NCBI RefSeq assembly: GCF_026914265.1
Contig: NC_069133.1
Location: 13,696,375 to 13,760,374 of the forward strand
Length of the DNA stretch: 64,000 nt
Direction of reading: 5' to 3'
Origin: Mya arenaria
Lineage: Eukaryota; Mollusca; Bivalvia; Myida; Myidae
The notes beneath the pieces were generated by a model. It made no database searches and had not been told where the DNA came from. It was given only the letters and a program-made list of their open reading frames with translations. Shown piece after piece: positions 61,001-64,000 of this stretch. Position numbers and translations under genes: made by a program. Within the stretch, counting starts at the first letter, position 1; each line of letters opens with the position of its first letter.

Positions 61001-62536
61001 TATTTAATTGTAGATTAAATGTGTTTGGTTTTGTCAAATCTGCAAAGAAAATGAATAGGTAAGTTTTACTATGAATCAACATCAAAGATACATGCATTCT
61101 TTATTAAAGTAGCACTGTCTTCAGTAGTTAAAAAAAAGTATGGGATTTATGTATGATTGTACAAGTTTTTGTAATAACATCCCTTTGATATTAGATTGAA
61201 TATTGCATTTAATTTTTATGTTGCAATAAAACAATGAAAATTTCTAAATGTTAAACGCAAAGCTTTTTATACAATTGCGATGTTGAAGGAAAAAAAAACC
61301 TTTTTAATGTATGTCTTTATTGCCATGTTTTGTGTGTGTTGTTAATTTTGCTAAAAAATCAACCCACTGCCATTATCTTGGTTAAGATTTCTTTAAAGGG
61401 ACTAGACACCAAATGGACATAAAATCGGCAAATACATGTAGTATTTCCTCAAAACAAGCCTAGAATTGTCAATGCAAACTAGTAGCTCAATTTGCATGAT
61501 TTAAAGAATGAACACAACAATGTAGTTGCTGTCTTATCTGAGTTTCCCCGTTTAAATATTGTGCATAAATATACCGACGCTATTTGTAAACTTACTGGTA
61601 TTTATGTGTTAGACAACCCCAGTAAATTTCGAATGGGAAAAAAAGGCAAAAACTGCGAAAGATGCATGTGTTGTAAGCAATGTGATATATCAGTAAGTAA
61701 TATCCATTGCATTGTACACAACTATGTCAATTTTATTTAAGTTTTTGATAATATTCTTACTTCATTGCAATTGTATCATCTGGTGTCAAGTCCCTTTAAG
61801 GCCCATATTCACTAACGTTTTATGACAAAGTTTGAGATTCCAGCCCTGTGAAGTGAATCATTAAATGTTATTTGTTTTCTTTAATGTATTTATTTTTTAC
61901 AAAAATGAGTCAATACTGGTTACAATTGGAATTTGCAACATATATGGCCAGTTTTACAATTATTGCTCATCAAAAAAACAATTTTTAAAACAAAATGAAT
62001 ACTTGTAATTTTGAGTCTTGAGTCTTAAAGCTGCGCTCTCACAGATTGAACGTTTTGACAAGGTTTTTTATTTGGTCTTGGAACAAGCCAATGTTTGCGA
62101 AAATGCATGGAAATAAGTGATATCTGACTTTTGACAAAAGGTCAGATCGCAATTTTTTATATTTAGGCTTTAAATTTGATGTTTTATGGCTATAAAGCAT
62201 CTTATATGACTGCAATGAAGGCTTAACCTTTGGTGCCAAAATCACCTGATTCTGAGACAAATAGAAAAGTCAAAACTGTCAATCTGTGAGAGTGCAGCTT
62301 TTAGCTCAGACTGAAAACATTTGTAAATACGAACCTAGTATATTTCTATGGTCTCATGCGTGTCAAAGTTTTGGTGAGCTTAGAAATTTGCCCTAGTCAA
62401 GTTTGTTATATATATTTTTATTTGTTACAGTTTTCGTCAATCAGTGGGTCAAAACTGGAGAAACATTCCGTCTCTACTGACTGAATTTTTGCGACTCTTC
62501 ATATTTCGATCACAGCTGAAAACGCGGACAAGCTAG
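46098..62536 (+). CDS. Seven-exon gene for a 407-residue coiled-coil, probably membrane-anchored protein of unknown family
   Basis: Exons: 46098-46140, 48663-49354, 50743-50820, 51578-51724, 53219-53331, 61014-61058 and 62431-62536 (TAG stop). All introns are GT-AG, most acceptors have pyrimidine tracts (for example before 48663, 50743 and 51578), donors are mostly GTAAG-like, and exon phases join without a stop: 1,224 nt, 407 residues. Residues 1-245 are polar, low-complexity and Ser/Glu-rich, with a cysteine cluster C178-x2-C181-x2-C184-x4-C189-x5-C195. Residues 255-265 are hydrophobic. A charged helix (about 300-332, KRNQDTENRLERLRRELTQM) should form a coiled coil and runs into a hydrophobic stretch (333-350, MYLCLSLVLGFHFLSL) that could be a tail-type membrane anchor. 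The C-terminus is short and basic. The start is the first ATG of exon 1, which follows an in-frame-free 5' region. I do not recognise the family, and no catalytic motif is visible. Exon-intron structure is what I see; membrane topology is inferred. Confidence 0.82.
46362..48319. mobile_element. GC-rich MITE (family G), split by a Tc1/mariner-type element
   Basis: Same ends as 31,716-32,043 (TAATGCACCAGTCATTTG; right end reverse complement TTATGTAATAGTCAATTG), the same C-tract plus AGGTCCGGGGAATA, and the shared interior gcaaaaacaaaaccacc. About 460 bp belong to it; the rest is the inner insertion. It lies in intron 1 of the seven-exon gene. Confidence 0.82.
46778..48273. mobile_element. 1,496-bp Tc1/mariner-type non-autonomous element
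   Basis: Perfect 31-bp TIRs start CAGTACACTCCACGCGGAAC and are flanked by TA on each side (46,776-46,777 and 48,274-48,275). CAGT ends with a TA target fit the Tc1/mariner superfamily. The copy of the host MITE at 31.7 kb shows the uninterrupted ggtatactccgg site. No transposase frame; subterminal parts are GC-rich (gcgcaactcggag). Confidence 0.85.
49691..50052. mobile_element. M1 foldback MITE in intron 2
   Basis: TTTAAAGCTGCACTCTCAC at the left and ctgtgagaatgcaacttt at the right, with the palindromic interior of the family. Confidence 0.85.
50925..51095 (-). mobile_element. tRNA-derived SINE with conserved GGGTTTCCTC block
   Basis: The minus-strand head reads TTAGCACACTTG (A-box-like) and CCAGGTTTGTTTCCTGG (diverged B box). 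The body has GTGGGTTTCCTCTGGGTTAA and CTCCGGTTTCTCTC, a central block seen in many invertebrate SINEs. Confidence 0.6.
52075..52900. repeat. GGTCA-rich dispersed repeat in intron 4
   Basis: Tandem-like units (ttcaaacttcata, gttattgccc, cagagcat) end with caaaggtcatggtgacc; an AGGTCA-TGG-TGACCT palindrome is at 52,853-52,867. The ORF at 52,469-52,813 is repeat-derived. Confidence 0.6.
53740..54000. repeat. Dispersed repeat fragment related to 60,470-60,780
   Basis: Both contain gtgtatgggcataatatcttgg (minor changes) and cttgtccgatcaataacttt. Confidence 0.65.
54124..54446. mobile_element. M1 foldback MITE in intron 5
   Basis: Left TTATAGCTGAACTCTCACAG; right ctgtgagagtgcagacttt. It abuts a second M1 copy. 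Confidence 0.82.
54442..54610. mobile_element. M1 MITE, left half (split)
   Basis: Left end aactgcactttcacag through gatgttttatgcattttt. The right half resumes at 58,782. Confidence 0.88.
54611..58781 (+). mobile_element. 4.17-kb Helentron/pearl-like non-autonomous element
   Basis: It begins right after a T run with a hairpin (AGCTCTACTGGCC, aaa, GGCCAGAAGAGCT) and ends gccagtagagcataggcccttttgggcctcttgtt (shortened here). Inside are a 168-bp direct duplication (54,697-55,020), a gtccgtccgtcc tract and a sixteen-copy 181-bp array. A tandemly repeated core between conserved ends, and insertion in a T-rich site without a target duplication, match the pearl/Helentron-associated elements known from bivalves. 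It encodes no protein. Confidence 0.7.
55268..58075 (+). repeat. 181-bp tandem array, sixteen copies
   Basis: The anchor taactttc recurs at 55,277, 55,439, 55,620, then at an almost constant 181-base step to 57,971. Each unit has tgtatggacagattttaaa, acttgccacatgtgttcc, ctacctcaaaggtcaagg and ttcacaatggagtgctgc. Most units contain AGGTCAAGGTCA. ORFs of 70-87 residues arise in several units but shift frame from unit to unit. Confidence 0.97.
58782..58976. mobile_element. M1 MITE, right half (split)
   Basis: Starts cttaaaccattag and ends ctgtgagagtgcagct, completing the copy begun at 54,442. Confidence 0.88.
58977..59880. other. AT-rich intron 5 sequence
   Basis: No exon or repeat boundary recognised. 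Confidence 0.4.
59885..60092. mobile_element. Short TIR element, about 208 bp
   Basis: The left end gcggatccagggtgggg and reverse-complemented right end gaggggccagtccag resemble one another. The interior is similar to 45,060-45,255. Confidence 0.5.
60300..60780. repeat. Dispersed bivalve repeat
   Basis: Starts tatgcctccctttgaagaag and tatattgctttgcacatg, as at 28,205. It continues with units like 53,760-53,990. Confidence 0.7.
61393..61799. mobile_element. MITE with TTAAAGGGACT termini (family R), 407 bp
   Basis: TIRs TTAAAGGGACTAGACACCA and TTAAAGGGACTTGACACCA differ by one base. It lies in intron 6. The 82-residue ORF (61,492-61,740) lies wholly inside and is not linked to exons. Confidence 0.85.
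62024..62302. mobile_element. M1 foldback MITE, in intron 6
   Basis: cttaaagctgcgctctcac at the left, ctgtgagagtgcagctttt at the right. Confidence 0.85.
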
Positions 62537-62941
62537 TTCCACTTTTTTTAAGTCCAACATTCAACAGTATTAATTATCTTCTGTTGACTGCTGTGTTAAC
62601 ATTGCTCTTGCTCGTATGCTTATGAGACTTTGACTTTATTTTGTTTCCAACTCACCTGACGGACTCATATAAATTCCAGCGACCCAGAAAGTTTTTAAAC
62701 CTCTCTGATGTGTATTTTTAGCTAGACTATTCGAAGAATAAGAAAGGTATACTTCTGGCCCTGGCGTTGGCTCTCGGTTTAAGTTTTAGGGCAAGCTGGC
62801 ATTTTCCCTTATAACTCCAATTAAGGTAAGACAGAGTGGCGTATAGTCAAGAACCCTGGCCTACAACAGCCCTTGTTTATTTAATTATGGCAATAATGGT
62901 AAGAAAGTTAAAACAACAACAAAACACCAACCTACCCACCC

Positions 62942-63291
62942 TTAAAGCTACACGTTCACAGATTTACCATTTTTACAACTTTTTTTATTTTTGTCTTTGA
63001 AAGGGCAAATTTTTGCGTAAATATCTGCAATCCAATAATATAAGACTGCTGACAAAAGATCAGATCGCAGATTTTCATATTTCCATTCGAAAATTAATGT
63101 TTTATGGCTAACGGTTTAAGAAAAATGCATAAAACGTCAATTTTTTTACTTAAATATAAAAATCTGTGATCTAATTTTTGTCAGCAGTCTTATATAACTG
63201 GTTTCCATGGATTGTCGCAAAAATTGGCTCGTTTCAAGACAAAAAATAAAAAAGTTGTCAAAACGTTTAATCTGTGAGAGTGCAGCTTTAA
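62942..63291. mobile_element. M1 foldback MITE, downstream of the seven-exon gene
   Basis: ttaaagctacacgttcac at the left, ctgtgagagtgcagctttaa at the right. It is probably in the 3' UTR or just beyond it. Confidence 0.85.
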
Positions 63292-64000
63292 GGGTATTGG
63301 TTAGGTTATAGGCCAAACAATCTCTTATTAACTGTGGATCAATTGGATTGATGCTGTTCCAGTTTATACTTAAAACACATGGTATACATTTGTTCAGAAG
63401 ACCACGAATCTATTGGCTGTTCGATAAAGATTGATTGTGGTCGTAAATTGAAATGATCTTATTCTCATAGTACATTTTTGAGTGAATTGAATTGCCCGTA
63501 ATAAAAATGAACACAAAGTAAATAAAAAAAATTATCAAATCTCTCACCAATTTTGATTTTAATGCAGATCATTTAAGATTTGAAGGACTACAATCCTGAT
63601 TGATAAAGGCTCCTAGATTGTAAATCTTAAGACCCTTGTATGGTGACAACTAAAAAGGAATATTTAGACCATGCATCACTTGCATTTACGATTCAGACAG
63701 GTTATTGACTGTTATGGTTATACTTCTTATTAGTATCACACCACATTGATTGTTTTAAGTGTTATTATGTCTACTTGACATTGATGTCATTTTGGACTAC
63801 TTTGAGTTTAGGATGAACATTTTACAGAAAAATATCTTGTAGAAATTGTAACCACATCCCCCCCCCCCCCATCATCTTCTTTTCTCTAGTTTTTTGTCAG
63901 ATTTTTTTATTCCAGTTCAGGTACTGATTATACACTTATATTTATACCTGGTATCACATAGTTTACAGAGTCTATAGTCATCCTAGCTCTTTTTTTCCAG
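63292..64000. other. 3' flank, ending in a splice-acceptor-like sequence
   Basis: AATAAA-type signals occur near 63,500 and 63,519 and could end the transcript. A C13 run lies at about 63,857. The window closes with ctctttttttccag, a strong acceptor-like string. Confidence 0.35.

Noticed and set aside
61492..61740. 82-residue ORF with Cys residues
   Set aside because: Entirely inside a TIR MITE, non-ATG start, no splice link to the gene.

Overview
The window looks like nuclear DNA of a marine mollusc, most likely a bivalve. It is strongly AT-rich, has small exons separated by long introns, and is packed with short inverted-repeat transposons, tRNA-derived SINEs, minisatellites and dispersed repeats rich in GGTCA that are familiar from bivalve genomes. 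The species cannot be named from sequence alone. There are no operons, bacterial signals, rRNA genes, CRISPR arrays or intact autonomous transposons.

Only one gene is convincingly complete: a plus-strand, seven-exon gene (46,098-62,536). Its exon phases close exactly into a 407-residue protein with a coiled coil and a hydrophobic segment near the C-terminus. I do not recognise the family. Two of its introns carry nested transposons. A second, less certain minus-strand gene (3,872-5,071) encodes a small single-pass membrane protein with a cytoplasmic tail that can be read in two frames. Decayed coding relics are a Helitron Rep/helicase-like pseudogene (11.17-12.96 kb), a mariner transposase (33.82-34.13 kb) and an unrecognised spliced relic (25.86-27.95 kb).

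Layout: 0-6 kb holds decayed dispersed repeats, minisatellites and the membrane-protein gene. At 6-21.4 kb there is a large inverted duplication plus a further tandem copy, built from a 22-bp minisatellite segment and a second segment S. S recurs at 32-35.5 kb, giving five copies in all. At 21.4-25.5 kb there is a nest of hAT-like elements, one of them split by a 994-bp Harbinger-like element whose empty site is preserved in the neighbouring copy. At 25.5-31 kb are relics and GGTCA-rich repeats. At 39.8-40.6 kb is an inverted-repeat element, and at 41.1-43.9 kb a 61/62-bp minisatellite domain. At 46-64 kb is the seven-exon gene, with a 1,496-bp Tc1/mariner-type element inside a GC-rich MITE (intron 1) and a 4.2-kb Helentron/pearl-like element with sixteen 181-bp repeats inside another MITE (intron 5).

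The most interesting signals are structural: the inverted/tandem segmental duplication, and three nested insertions whose pre-insertion sites can be read directly from other copies in the same window.
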